Assembly: GCA_023138835.1 (NCBI GenBank)
Contig: JAGLOP010000017.1
Location: 1-50,566, forward strand
Reading direction: 5' to 3'
Length of the DNA: 50,566 nt
Origin: Arcobacteraceae bacterium
Lineage (GTDB): Bacteria; Campylobacterota; Campylobacteria; Campylobacterales; Arcobacteraceae
The first letter of the stretch is position 1. Each line of letters starts with the position of its first letter. Under the pieces are notes generated by a model. It searched no databases. It was not told the DNA's origin and saw only the letters and a program-made list of their open reading frames with translations. The position numbers and the translations under genes are program-made. Below, piece by piece: positions 28,650-38,370 of this stretch.

Positions 28650-28672
28650 TATAACACTGTTGGTCAGTATTA
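28650..28672. promoter_or_regulatory. Putative operator between divergent gltB genes
   Basis: A 9-bp inverted repeat with one mismatch (ATAACACTG, 5-nt spacer, CAGTATTAT) overlaps a minus-strand TATAAT (28652-28647), the likely -10 of the leftward gltB. It lies about 80-100 bp from both start codons, where one regulator could act on both operons. The regulator is unknown. Confidence 0.4.
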
Positions 28673-28748
28673 TTTATCTCTTTAAACTATTAAACAAGTA
28701 CTTTTAGATATCCTTAAACCAAATTAAATCCAAATGGAGAAGTTGTAT

Positions 28749-31700
28749 ATGAAATTAAAATGTTATCCAAGTAAAGAGGGTCTTTACGATCCAGAATTTG
28801 AGCATGATGCCTGTGGTGTTGGTTTTGTCGCACATCTAAAAGGTAAGCAGTCTCATAGTATTGTTAGTAATGGTATTCAATTACTTATCAATCTAGAACA
28901 TAGAGGAGCAACTGGAGCGGAAAAAAATTCTGGTGATGGTGCTGGTATCTTAACTCAGATGCCTAATAAGTTTATGCAAAAAGTTGCTGCCAAGCAAGGT
29001 ATTAATTTACCTGAATTTGGTTCTTATGCTGTTGGTGTTGTATTTTTACCACGAGATCCAAATGCTTATACTGAGTGTCAAAGTATTGTTGAACAATGTA
29101 TTGAAGATTTAGGGCAAGAGTGTTTAGGATGGAGAAAAGTTCCAACTAACAATGAAAAACTAGGTGAGACTACTTTAGGTGTAGAGCCTATTGTTCAGCA
29201 TGTTTTTGTTAAAAAAGCTGATGGTATTGATAGTGATGCTTTTGAGAGAAAACTATTTGTTATAAGAAAATATGCACAATCACAAGTAACAGCATCTCCT
29301 ACACAAGGTACAGGATACTTTTATATGCCATCTATGTCTTATAAAACTATCTCATACAAAGGTCAGTTTACAACAGATCAACTTCCATCATATTTTGAAG
29401 ATTTAGCTGATGATGATTTTGAATCTGCAATTGCTTTAGTACATTCAAGATTTTCAACAAATACTTTCCCATCGTGGGCATTGGCTCAACCTTTTAGATA
29501 TATTGCACACAATGGTGAAATAAATACTCTTCGTGGAAATATCAACTGGATGAAAGCTAGAAAATCACTTCTAAAATCAAAACTATTTACAGATGATGAG
29601 TTAGAAAAAATATATCCATATCTAATAAATGAAGAGAAAGGTAGTGATAGTTCAGTTTTAGATAATGTTATAGAACTTCTTACACTTGCGGGAAGACCTC
29701 TTGCTCATGTTATGATGATGATGATCCCTGAAGCTTGGCGAGATGATGAGATGGATGATAATAGAAAAGCATTTTATGAGTATCATGCAACATTTATGGA
29801 GCCATGGGATGGTCCATCATCTGTAGCATTTACTGATGGTAAATTTATAGGGGCAACTTTAGATAGAAATGGTTTAAGACCATCTAGATATTGTTTAACA
29901 AAAGATGATATTTTAGTTATGGCTAGTGAGCAAGGTGCTTTAGAATTTCCAAGTGAAGATATAGTTTTAAAAGGTAGATTACAACCTGGTAAGATGTTTT
30001 TAGCTGATTTAGAAAATGGAAGAATTGTACCAGATAGTGAAATAAAAGAGACAATCTCAACTGCACACCCTTATAAAGATTGGATAGATAATCAAAAGAT
30101 TAATTTAGATGATTTACCTCTAAATGCAGAGGTACGACAACCAAATCATAAAACAATTTTACAAAGACAAAAATGTTATGGATATACACAAGAAGATTTA
30201 AAAACAATTCTTACACCTATGGCAAACGATGCTTATGAAGCAACAGGTTCTATGGGTAACGATGCAGCACTTGCAGTTTTATCACATAACTCTATAAATT
30301 TATATAACTATTTCCATCAACTATTTGCTCAAGTTACAAACCCACCAATTGACCCAATAAGAGAAGAATCTGTTATGAGTTTAACATCTTATATTGGAAG
30401 CCAAGGTAACCTATTTCAAGAGGTAGATGAAAAAAGAAATTTTATAAAACTATCATCTCCAATCTTAACAAATGTGCAACTTGCAAAACTACAAGGGGTT
30501 AGTAAATTTAACTTTAAAGCTAAAACTATCTCTGTATTGTTTGATACTACCAAAGATGGCAATATGAAAAAAGCCATTAGAAGAGTTAAAGATGAAGCAT
30601 GTGAAGCAGTCAAAGATGGATATACTGTGATTATCCTTTCAACTCGTGGTATCAATAAAACAAAAACTGCAATTCCTAGTTTGCTTATAACAAGTGCTGT
30701 TCATCATCATCTAATAAAAGAGGGTATAAGAACAAACTGTGGACTAGTAATTCAAACTGGAGAAGCTAGAGAAATTCATCATTTTGCAACATTAATTGGA
30801 TATGGTGCAAATGCTATAAATCCATTTTTAGCATTTGAAACTATTGAAGATATGCGAAAAAGAAAAATGATAAATGAAGATGTTACGCCAGAACAAGCAG
30901 AGCAAAATTATATCACTGCTATTGGTAAAGGTATATATAAAATTATGTCTAAAATGGGTATATCTACTATTCGATCATACACAGGAGCTCAAATATTTGA
31001 AGCTGTTGGTTTAGGTGATGAGTTAGTTGATAAATACTTCAAAGGAACCCCTTCAAGACTTGGTGGTATTGATATAGAGACTCTTGAAACTGAAACAAAA
31101 CTATGTCATAGTATTGCTTATCCAAAACAGATAATTGAAGCAAATGATTTAGGTGTTGGTGGTCAATACTCATATAGACAAAGAGGGGAAAATCATCTTT
31201 TCTCACCTGAAACTATATATTTGTTACAACAATCAACTAAAAATAATGATTTTAATACATTTAAACAATATACTAAAATTATCGATGAGCCTCAAGAGGA
31301 TTTTGTAACTTTAAGAAGTTTACTTGACTTTACAAAGAAAACCCCTATTGATATAAGTGAAGTTGAACCAATTGAAAATATTATAACTAGATTTGCAACT
31401 GGAGCTATGAGTTATGGTTCTATATCTGCTGAAGCTCACGAAACATTAGCGATTGCTATGAACTCTATTGGTGCTAAATCAAACACTGGTGAGGGTGGAG
31501 AAGATGCAAGAAGATTTGGAACAAATAAAAACTCTAAAATCAAGCAAGTTGCATCTGGAAGATTTGGTGTTACTGCAAATTATCTAATAAATGCCGAAGA
31601 GATACAAATCAAACTAGCGCAAGGTGCAAAACCTGGTGAGGGTGGACAGTTACCTGGACATAAAGTAGATGATATTATTGGAGCGACTCGTCATTCAACT

Positions 31701-33284
31701 CCTGGTGTTGGACTTATTTCACCACCACCACATCATGATATTTACTCTATTGAAGATTTAAAACAGTTAATTCATGATTTAAAAAATGCAAATAAAAATG
31801 CAAGAATTAACACTAAGTTAGTTTCAGAAGTTGGTGTTGGTACTATCGCTTCTGGTGTTGCTAAAGCATATTCTGATGTGATTTTAATAGCAGGATTTGA
31901 TGGTGGAACTGGAGCATCTCCACAAACTTCTATCAAACATGCTGGACTTCCTTGGGAACTTGGACTTGCAGAAACTCATCAGACTTTAGTTAAAAATGGT
32001 TTAAGAGGAAGAATTGTTCTTCAAACAGATGGTCAGTTAAGAACTGGTAGAGATATAGCAATTGCTACTTTACTTGGTGCTGAAGAGTGGGGAGTTGCTA
32101 CTTCTGCACTTGTTGTTGAGGGTTGTATCATGATGAGAAAATGTCATCTAAATACTTGTCCTGTAGGAATTGCTACACAAGATAAAGATTTAAGAGCAAA
32201 ATATACAGGTAAACCTGAACATGTTGTAAACTTTATCAAATTTTTAGCACAAGATTTAAGAGAAGTTATGGCTGAACTTGGATTTAAAACTATCAATGAG
32301 ATGGTTGGTCGTGTTGATAAACTTAAAGCTAAAGAGGGTGTACAACATTGGAAAGCGAAACATCTTCAACTTAATAAACTATTACATAAAATGCATGTAA
32401 GAAGTACAGATACAGCTTATAATACTATGGAACAAGACCATGGTATAGATAAAGCACTTGATAACAAACTAATTGAGATGATGCAAAATGCAATTGATAC
32501 TAAAACTCCAATTAAAAAAGAGATAAAACTAAGTAATACTCACAGAACAGTAGGAACAATGTTAAGTTCAACTATGACAAAAGTTCATGCTGAAGATGGT
32601 CTTGCTGATGATACAATTCATTTTGTAGCCAAAGGTACTGGTGGTCAAAGTTTTGGAGCATTTGTAAATAGTGGTATCACCTTTGAGATTGAGGGTGATG
32701 CAAATGATTACTTTGGAAAAGGTCTTTGTGGTGGTAAACTAATTTTATATCCACCATTAAATGCTACTTATGATGCAAACAGTACAACTATTTTAGGAAA
32801 TGTTGCATTTTATGGAGCGACTTCTGGAACTTCATATATATATGGACAAGCAGGTGAGAGATTTTGTGTAAGAAATAGTGGTGCTAAGGTTGTAGTTGGA
32901 AGTATCGGAGATCACGGTTGTGAATATATGACAGGTGGTCGTGTTGTTATTTTAGGTGAGATTGGTAAAAACTTTGCTGCTGGTATGAGTGGTGGTATTG
33001 CATTTATCTATGATGAAAACAACTCTTTAGAACAACGAATCAATAAAGGTATGGTTGACTTAGATAATATGGCAGACCACGCTGATCACGAGGCTGAAGT
33101 TAAAGTCATGATTGAAGATTATGTAAAATATACAAACTCAAAAGAGGCTGTTGCAATTTTAGAAGATTGGGAAAATGCTAAAGATAAATTTATCGTAGTA
33201 TTTCCAAAAGATTACAAAAGAGTACTTGAACATAAAAAAAGAGCAAAAGATGAGCAAGATGTTACAGCACATCTAAGCGCTTAA
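28749..33284 (+). CDS. gltB: Glutamate synthase large subunit (copy 2)
   Basis: Second GOGAT large subunit, 1511 aa from the ATG at 28749, which has GGAGAA 7 nt upstream; the ATG at 28734 overlaps that site and is less likely. A 21-residue propeptide precedes Cys22 (HDACGVGFVAHLKGK). Other motifs: SRFSTNTFPSW, GEGGEDARRFG, PGEGGQLPGHKV, SPPPHHDIYSIEDLKQLI, cluster cysteines CMDC-free here but CIMMRKCHLNTCPVG present, and C-terminal GKGLCGGKL. It is closer to the proteobacterial/E. coli-type GltB than copy 1 by length and N-terminus (my reading). Followed by its own gltD 17 nt later. Confidence 0.96.
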   Translation: MKLKCYPSKEGLYDPEFEHDACGVGFVAHLKGKQSHSIVSNGIQLLINLEHRGATGAEKNSGDGAGILTQMPNKFMQKVAAKQGINLPEFGSYAVGVVFLPRDPNAYTECQSIVEQCIEDLGQECLGWRKVPTNNEKLGETTLGVEPIVQHVFVKKADGIDSDAFERKLFVIRKYAQSQVTASPTQGTGYFYMPSMSYKTISYKGQFTTDQLPSYFEDLADDDFESAIALVHSRFSTNTFPSWALAQPFRYIAHNGEINTLRGNINWMKARKSLLKSKLFTDDELEKIYPYLINEEKGSDSSVLDNVIELLTLAGRPLAHVMMMMIPEAWRDDEMDDNRKAFYEYHATFMEPWDGPSSVAFTDGKFIGATLDRNGLRPSRYCLTKDDILVMASEQGALEFPSEDIVLKGRLQPGKMFLADLENGRIVPDSEIKETISTAHPYKDWIDNQKINLDDLPLNAEVRQPNHKTILQRQKCYGYTQEDLKTILTPMANDAYEATGSMGNDAALAVLSHNSINLYNYFHQLFAQVTNPPIDPIREESVMSLTSYIGSQGNLFQEVDEKRNFIKLSSPILTNVQLAKLQGVSKFNFKAKTISVLFDTTKDGNMKKAIRRVKDEACEAVKDGYTVIILSTRGINKTKTAIPSLLITSAVHHHLIKEGIRTNCGLVIQTGEAREIHHFATLIGYGANAINPFLAFETIEDMRKRKMINEDVTPEQAEQNYITAIGKGIYKIMSKMGISTIRSYTGAQIFEAVGLGDELVDKYFKGTPSRLGGIDIETLETETKLCHSIAYPKQIIEANDLGVGGQYSYRQRGENHLFSPETIYLLQQSTKNNDFNTFKQYTKIIDEPQEDFVTLRSLLDFTKKTPIDISEVEPIENIITRFATGAMSYGSISAEAHETLAIAMNSIGAKSNTGEGGEDARRFGTNKNSKIKQVASGRFGVTANYLINAEEIQIKLAQGAKPGEGGQLPGHKVDDIIGATRHSTPGVGLISPPPHHDIYSIEDLKQLIHDLKNANKNARINTKLVSEVGVGTIASGVAKAYSDVILIAGFDGGTGASPQTSIKHAGLPWELGLAETHQTLVKNGLRGRIVLQTDGQLRTGRDIAIATLLGAEEWGVATSALVVEGCIMMRKCHLNTCPVGIATQDKDLRAKYTGKPEHVVNFIKFLAQDLREVMAELGFKTINEMVGRVDKLKAKEGVQHWKAKHLQLNKLLHKMHVRSTDTAYNTMEQDHGIDKALDNKLIEMMQNAIDTKTPIKKEIKLSNTHRTVGTMLSSTMTKVHAEDGLADDTIHFVAKGTGGQSFGAFVNSGITFEIEGDANDYFGKGLCGGKLILYPPLNATYDANSTTILGNVAFYGATSGTSYIYGQAGERFCVRNSGAKVVVGSIGDHGCEYMTGGRVVILGEIGKNFAAGMSGGIAFIYDENNSLEQRINKGMVDLDNMADHADHEAEVKVMIEDYVKYTNSKEAVAILEDWENAKDKFIVVFPKDYKRVLEHKKRAKDEQDVTAHLSA

Positions 33285-33301
33285 GGTAAAGGAGTAAAGA
33301 G

Positions 33302-34756
33302 ATGGGAAAAATAACAGGATTTAAAGATTATGAGAGAAAAAACTTTACACTAGAACCAGTGGTTGATAGAATAAAGCATTACAATGAGTTTACAACACCT
33401 TTATGTAAAGATGATATGGAACTTCAAGGAGCTAGATGTATGGACTGTGGTGTTCCATTTTGTCATAGTAACTATGGTTGTCCAGTTGGAAACCTTATTC
33501 CTCAATTTAACGACCAAGTTTATAGAGGAAAATGGGAGGGTGCATTTAGAACTTTAATGAGTACAAATAACTTTCCAGAATTTACAGGACGAGTTTGTCC
33601 TGCAATTTGTGAAACTGCTTGTGTATTAGGTATGAATGAAACATCTGTTGGAATTAAAAATATAGAATATGAAATCATAGAAAAAGCATATAGAAAAGGT
33701 TGGATGAAAGCACAAATTCCAAAAATACAAACAGGTAAAAATGTAGCTATTGTTGGTTCTGGACCTGCTGGTTTAGCGTGCGCTAATCAACTAAATAAAG
33801 CTGGACACAATGTAACAGTTTATGAAAAAGATAAAAGAATTGGTGGACTAGTACGTTATGGTATTCCTAACTTTAAACTAGATAAAAAAGATGTAGTTCA
33901 AAGAAGAGTAGATCTTATGAGTACAGAGGGTGTAAAGTTTATCACTGATGCAAATATTGGTGTTGATATAGAGATTGCCAACTTACAAGAAACAAATGAT
34001 GCAGTAATAATTACAACTGGTGCAGGAAGTCCAAGAGATTTACCAATTCCAAATAGAGATGCTAACAATATTCACTTTGCTATGAAATTTTTATCTCAGG
34101 CAAATGGTAGAGTTGAGGGTGAAACTTTTGAAGATGATATACTAGCAACTGACAAACATGTAGTAGTTATTGGTGGTGGAGATACGGGAAGTGACTGTGT
34201 TGGTAATTCAATCAGACAAGGAGCTGCTAGTGTAACTCAAATAGAACTTATGCCAAAAGCTCCACTTGAAAGAACTGCTGATATGCCATGGCCTACATAT
34301 CCTAGAGTTTTTAAAATGTCAACTTCTCAAGCCGAGGGCTGTACACTTGATTATAATATATTATCAAAATCATTTATAAAAGATGAAAATGACAATGTTA
34401 CAGGGATAAACTGTGTAAGAATTGAATGGGAAGGTAGAGGATTCAATGAAATTGAAGGATCTGAATTTATATTAAAAGCTGATTTAATTATGCTTGCTAT
34501 GGGATTTTTAGGACCATTGCAAGATGATGTTATCAAAGAGTTATCTTTAGAAACTGATGAAAGAAGCAATATAAAAACAATAGGATTCAAAACATCTATT
34601 GATGGTGTATTTAGTGCAGGAGATTGTCGAAGAGGTCAATCACTTGTAGTTTGGGCTATCCATGAGGGTCGTGAATGTGCAAGAGAAGTAGATGAATTTT
34701 TAACAAATTCTAAAACAATGTTAAATGCAAGAGATAAATCTCTTTGTGAACTTTAA
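33302..34756 (+). CDS. gltD: Glutamate synthase small subunit (copy 2)
   Basis: A 484-aa NAD(P)H/FAD/Fe-S subunit, partner of the gltB just upstream. It starts GKITGFKDYERKN, typical of E. coli-type GltD. Fe-S cysteines are CMDCGVPFCHSNYGCPVG and CPAICETACVLG. FAD fold VAIVGSGPAGLACANQL; NAD(P) fold VVVIGGGDTGSDC; C-terminal SAGDCRRGQSLVVWAIHEGR. A strong site (AAGGAG) precedes the ATG. It differs throughout from the copy-1 GltD, so the two pairs are paralogous systems, not a recent duplication. Confidence 0.96.
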   Translation: MGKITGFKDYERKNFTLEPVVDRIKHYNEFTTPLCKDDMELQGARCMDCGVPFCHSNYGCPVGNLIPQFNDQVYRGKWEGAFRTLMSTNNFPEFTGRVCPAICETACVLGMNETSVGIKNIEYEIIEKAYRKGWMKAQIPKIQTGKNVAIVGSGPAGLACANQLNKAGHNVTVYEKDKRIGGLVRYGIPNFKLDKKDVVQRRVDLMSTEGVKFITDANIGVDIEIANLQETNDAVIITTGAGSPRDLPIPNRDANNIHFAMKFLSQANGRVEGETFEDDILATDKHVVVIGGGDTGSDCVGNSIRQGAASVTQIELMPKAPLERTADMPWPTYPRVFKMSTSQAEGCTLDYNILSKSFIKDENDNVTGINCVRIEWEGRGFNEIEGSEFILKADLIMLAMGFLGPLQDDVIKELSLETDERSNIKTIGFKTSIDGVFSAGDCRRGQSLVVWAIHEGRECAREVDEFLTNSKTMLNARDKSLCEL

Positions 34757-34773
34757 TATAAAATAGTAACCAT

Positions 34774-34809
34774 AAAAAAAGGTAGAGATTAAATTCTCTA
34801 CCTTTTTTT
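34774..34809. terminator. Bidirectional intrinsic terminator
   Basis: A 15-bp perfect stem (34774-34788 with 34795-34809) with core ggtagaga, flanked by A7 and T7 tracts. It lies between the gltD copy-2 stop and the stop of the convergent helicase gene and can end transcripts from both. Confidence 0.92.
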
Positions 34810-34823
34810 AATAGTGATTATTT

Positions 34824-36338
34824 TTAATCTCTACTACGACTTCGGTTTCTATCTTGTCCACCACTTCGACTTCTGTTTCCACCATCACGACCTCTTCCGC
34901 CACCGCTTCGGTTTCCACCATCACGACCTCTTCCGCCACCGCTTCGGTTTCCACCACCGCCGCCGTTTCTTCGTCTTTGACTTCGATTACGGTTTCCGCC
35001 ACCGCCGCCTTCTCTTACTCGTGAAAGCATAAATTCGATATCTTTTAAAGATTTTCCAATTTTATCTTTACCTTTAACTTTCTCTTGATCTCCAATAAAT
35101 GAAGCTAGTTTGTAAACGATTGTTGATAAATCAAAATCTTCTTTTAAATCTTCAATAAATTCACAAACTTTTTCATCTATCTCTTGTGCTTTTAGTTTAT
35201 CAACTAATGAAGCTTTTTGTTTACTTCTTACATCACCTATAGTTGGTATTACTTTTGACTCAATTTGAGTCCCAACATCTTTTTGAATCTTTTTAAGACT
35301 TCTAAACTCAGCAGGTGTTACAATAGAAACAGCAACACCTTCACGCCCTGCTCTTCCTGTTCTTCCAATTCTATGTACATAAGGCTCAGAATCAAATGGT
35401 AACTGATAATTAAATACATGTGATACATCTTTTACATCAAGTCCCCTTGCAGCTACATCAGTTGCTACTAAAACTTCAAGTTTATCACCTTTAAATGCTC
35501 TGATTACTTCTTCTCTTTGTCTTTGCTCCATATCTCCATGAAGACCTTTTGCGCTAAATCCTTGAGATACAAGGTAAGTTGCTAATCTATCAACATCTCT
35601 TTTCATTCTACAAAATACAATTGATTTATAAGGATCTTTATAATCAAAAAGTCTCATTAAAGCGTCATCTCTCTCATATTCTTCAACTACATAAAATGAT
35701 TGTTTAATATTTGTATTTGTTATTTCACTTTTAGTAATAGTGATAAATTCTGGGTCTTTTAAAACTGTTTTTGCTAGTCTCTTAATAGGTTCAGGCATAG
35801 TAGCACTGAACATTAAAGTTTGTCTCTCATCTGGCATAAATGTAAAAATTTCTTTAATATCATCTAGAAATCCCATATCCATCATCTCATCTGCTTCATC
35901 TAATACTACAAATGATGGAGAGATTTTAATTTGTTTATTTTTAAGTAAATCTATAAATCTACCTGGAGTTGCAACTATAATTGATGCAGCTTCAACATGT
36001 TTAATTTGTCTTGAGTATGAACTACCACCATATACAGTTGCAGTTTTAGCATTTAAAAACTTTCCAAATCTAAAAAGCTCATCACTTACTTGCATTGCAA
36101 GTTCTCTTGTAGGTACGATAACTACTGCTTCAACAGTACCATCACATTTCATATTCTGTAAAATTGGAAGACCAAAAGCGGCAGTTTTACCTGTACCTGT
36201 TTGTGCTTGGGCTACTATATCACGACCTGCAATTACTACTGGAATTGCTTGTTCTTGTATTGGGCTTGGTTCTACAAACCCTGCTGCGTTAACAGCTTTT
36301 TCTAAATCTTGCTTTAAGTTAAAGTCAGTAAACTTCAT
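34824..36338 (-). CDS. DEAD-box ATP-dependent RNA helicase with RGG-like tail
   Basis: A 504-aa RNA helicase (DeaD/CsdA or RhlE group) for ribosome assembly or mRNA decay, often cold-induced. Motifs: Q motif SPIQEQAIP, I AQTGTGKT (45-52), Ia PTRELAMQ, Ib TPGR, II DEAD (147-150), III SAT, V VATDVAARGLDV, VI HRIGRTGRAGREG. The C-terminal ~65 residues are Gly/Arg/Ser/Asn-rich with a 12-residue repeat (RSGGGRGRDGGN) present twice, an RNA-binding RGG-like tail. The exact subfamily name is not certain. A short leader precedes it; the gene is convergent with gltD. Confidence 0.93.
   Translation of the reverse strand: MKFTDFNLKQDLEKAVNAAGFVEPSPIQEQAIPVVIAGRDIVAQAQTGTGKTAAFGLPILQNMKCDGTVEAVVIVPTRELAMQVSDELFRFGKFLNAKTATVYGGSSYSRQIKHVEAASIIVATPGRFIDLLKNKQIKISPSFVVLDEADEMMDMGFLDDIKEIFTFMPDERQTLMFSATMPEPIKRLAKTVLKDPEFITITKSEITNTNIKQSFYVVEEYERDDALMRLFDYKDPYKSIVFCRMKRDVDRLATYLVSQGFSAKGLHGDMEQRQREEVIRAFKGDKLEVLVATDVAARGLDVKDVSHVFNYQLPFDSEPYVHRIGRTGRAGREGVAVSIVTPAEFRSLKKIQKDVGTQIESKVIPTIGDVRSKQKASLVDKLKAQEIDEKVCEFIEDLKEDFDLSTIVYKLASFIGDQEKVKGKDKIGKSLKDIEFMLSRVREGGGGGNRNRSQRRRNGGGGGNRSGGGRGRDGGNRSGGGRGRDGGNRSRSGGQDRNRSRSRD
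34875..34946. repeat. 36-bp perfect tandem repeat in helicase tail
   Basis: Two identical 36-bp units (34875-34910 and 34911-34946), followed by a partial third. They are GC-rich compared with surroundings and encode the Gly/Arg-rich dodecapeptide of the RNA helicase tail. Length changes by slippage would stay in frame. Confidence 0.9.
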
Positions 36339-36473
36339 TTATTTTATCCTTTTATGAATATAGGATTACTCTAAACTTCCAAACTTAACTTATTTAAATT
36401 TACTTCGAGATTCCCTATATTTTGCGGATTTTATCTAAATAATACTTAAATATACATTTAATAGATTATTAGT

Positions 36474-36479
36474 TATAAT
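36474..36479 (+). promoter_or_regulatory. -10 box immediately upstream of recO
   Basis: Perfect TATAAT ends 5 nt before the recO ATG and no ribosome-binding site lies between. If used, transcription would start about at the ATG and give a leaderless mRNA. Confidence 0.4.
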
Positions 36480-36484
36480 TCTTT

Positions 36485-37102
36485 ATGCAAGGTTATATAA
36501 TCAATATCAATAAAGTTAGAGATGAAGACTTAATAGTTACAATTTTAGCTGAAAACCATCTTTATACTACATATAGATTTTATGGTGCAAGACATTCTAA
36601 TTTAAATATCGGGTATAAAATTGATTTTGAATTAGAAACTAATCTAAAAAGTAATATAGCACGACTTAAAGATGTTATTCAAATTGGTTTTCCATGGCTT
36701 TTAGAACGCGAAAAACTATATGTCTGGCAAAGATTTATAAAACTCTTTCATCCACACCTAAAAGATGTAGAAGAATTAGATGAATTTTATATACAATTAC
36801 TTGATACTTTAGCGCATAAAATGATAAAGCAAAATCCAAAACGAGCAATTATTGAAAGCTATATTTTATTATGTGAGCATGAAGGTAGATTGCATTGTGA
36901 ATATGAATGTCTTTTATGTGATGAAAAAATAAAATCTAATATTTCGCTTGTAAGAAGTTTTTTACCTACTCATAGCTCTTGTAGTTATTCTCAAAGCTTC
37001 CAATTAAATAAAATAGAAGAGCTTTTTGAAGAAAAGAGTTTAATTAATTTTGACGACAATGAAGTTGAATATCTTTGGCAAATTCTACTTCAAGGATTAT
37101 AG
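36485..37102 (+). CDS. recO: DNA recombination/repair protein RecO
   Basis: RecO loads RecA on SSB-coated single-stranded DNA in the RecFOR pathway. It has 205 aa, short for RecO but usual in Campylobacterota. The N-terminal OB-fold part begins GYIININKVRDEDLIVTIL and contains TTYRFYGARHS. The C-terminal helical part has the two-Cys knuckle CEYECLLCDEKI. The assignment is from the N-terminal pattern, the length and the Cys pair. It is the last core gene before the mobile region. Confidence 0.8.
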   Translation: MQGYIININKVRDEDLIVTILAENHLYTTYRFYGARHSNLNIGYKIDFELETNLKSNIARLKDVIQIGFPWLLEREKLYVWQRFIKLFHPHLKDVEELDEFYIQLLDTLAHKMIKQNPKRAIIESYILLCEHEGRLHCEYECLLCDEKIKSNISLVRSFLPTHSSCSYSQSFQLNKIEELFEEKSLINFDDNEVEYLWQILLQGL

Positions 37103-37164
37103 GATAATTTAATTCTTACAAATACCTATTAATACTGACTTTATTAAAAATAGAAATTAATTAT

Positions 37165-37235
37165 AAACCATTATATGCCGTTAAAAACCACTATAAAGTG
37201 TATAAGAAAGTGTATATAAGTATTAAAAGTGTATA
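37165..37235 (+). repeat. Short direct repeats upstream of integrase
   Basis: Two near-identical 11-mers, aaaccattata (37165-37175) and aaaccactata (37185-37195), are followed by three exact copies of aaagtgtata (37195-37204, 37207-37216, 37226-37235). They lie just before the integrase start. They may be arm-type recombinase sites of an attachment site or operators. Confidence 0.6.
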
Positions 37236-37264
37236 GTTCTATAGTAATTAGACAAAGGTGTAAT

Positions 37265-38359
37265 ATGGGATATAAAGGAATTAGTAAAAAGAAATTAAAA
37301 GATGGTAGTGATGCCATAATGGTTAGATTTAAGTATTTAGGTAAAATTTATCCAATAAAAAATTTCACTAAACTTTTTAGTTGTAGTACAGAAAAACAAG
37401 CATTTGATAAATTGCAAGAAGTTAAATTAAGCATTAGAAATAATCATGACCCATTTAATCCACAAGGAAAAAGGTTAAATGATTATTTTTATAAAAGATA
37501 TGATGAAAATATTGCAAATGGAGTATGGAAAAAAAATACAACAGCTAAACAATCTAAAAATTACTATGAAACAGTTATAAAAAAACCATTAGGGCATAAA
37601 AAATTAAACAAAATAACTTATAGTAATTTATCAGATATTTTAAAATCACTTTCACATACAAAAGGAATGTATAGAAATAATTTAAAAAGAATTTTAAACC
37701 CTATATTCAGAGAAGCAATTAAAAGAGGTGAATTAGATAAAAATATAATTGAATTAATAGAAACTGAAAAAGTTGATAAAATGCAAAAATTAACATTAAG
37801 AGCAATTGATAATAATTTAGTTATTGTTAAAAAACTTTATAATGCAATAGGAGAATATGAAGCTCAATATAATTATTTAAAGGGTGAAATTAATATATTT
37901 TTATATTTAATATTATTAAGTGCTCATAGATATGGGGAATTAATCCAGTTAACAAAAGAAGATGTTTATATTGATAGAGATTTAATCATCAGTCCTGCAA
38001 ATATAACAAAAACAAAAGAAGATTACCATTTTCCAATACCAACAGAATGTTTAGAATATATTAAAAGTGTAAAAAGTGGTTTATTATTTCCTAGTCTAAA
38101 ATATAGTGCTATATATGGTATATTTCAAAGATTAGTGGTAAATGCAGGAATTAAATTATATAAAGGTAAAAAATTAACAGTTCATGATACAAGAAGTTTA
38201 ATGTTAAATATAATGATTAGGCATTGTAAAGTTGATAGTATGTTAGCTGATACTTGTTTGGATCATAAACAAAGTGGAGTAGTTGAACATTACTTAGATT
38301 TTACTTTTAAAGATAAGAAAAAAGCATTTAAAAAATATTGGAAAAAAGTACAAACCTAA
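37265..38359 (+). CDS. Tyrosine recombinase / phage-type integrase
   Basis: A 364-aa site-specific recombinase. The N-terminal ~60 residues form an AP2-like arm-binding region (RFKYLGKIYPIKNF); a core-binding helical domain lies at about 65-160; the catalytic domain follows with Arg222 (AHRYGEL), HDTR (His307, Arg310), His334 (CLDHKQ) and the nucleophile Tyr343 (EHYLDF). All catalytic residues are present, so it should be active. The ATG at 37265 has AAAGGTG upstream and is preferred to an in-frame ATG 12 codons earlier. It lies at the left edge of the mobile region, pointing inwards. Confidence 0.93.
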   Translation: MGYKGISKKKLKDGSDAIMVRFKYLGKIYPIKNFTKLFSCSTEKQAFDKLQEVKLSIRNNHDPFNPQGKRLNDYFYKRYDENIANGVWKKNTTAKQSKNYYETVIKKPLGHKKLNKITYSNLSDILKSLSHTKGMYRNNLKRILNPIFREAIKRGELDKNIIELIETEKVDKMQKLTLRAIDNNLVIVKKLYNAIGEYEAQYNYLKGEINIFLYLILLSAHRYGELIQLTKEDVYIDRDLIISPANITKTKEDYHFPIPTECLEYIKSVKSGLLFPSLKYSAIYGIFQRLVVNAGIKLYKGKKLTVHDTRSLMLNIMIRHCKVDSMLADTCLDHKQSGVVEHYLDFTFKDKKKAFKKYWKKVQT

Positions 38360-38370
38360 AGATAGTACGG

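Noticed and set aside
34875..34946. 36-bp repeats considered as a CRISPR-like array
   Set aside because: The units are directly adjacent without spacers and encode the in-frame Gly/Arg repeat of the helicase.
34808..35032. Val/Glu-rich and Phe/His-rich frames over the helicase tail
   Set aside because: Shadow frames of the GC-rich Gly/Arg repeat in the RNA helicase gene.
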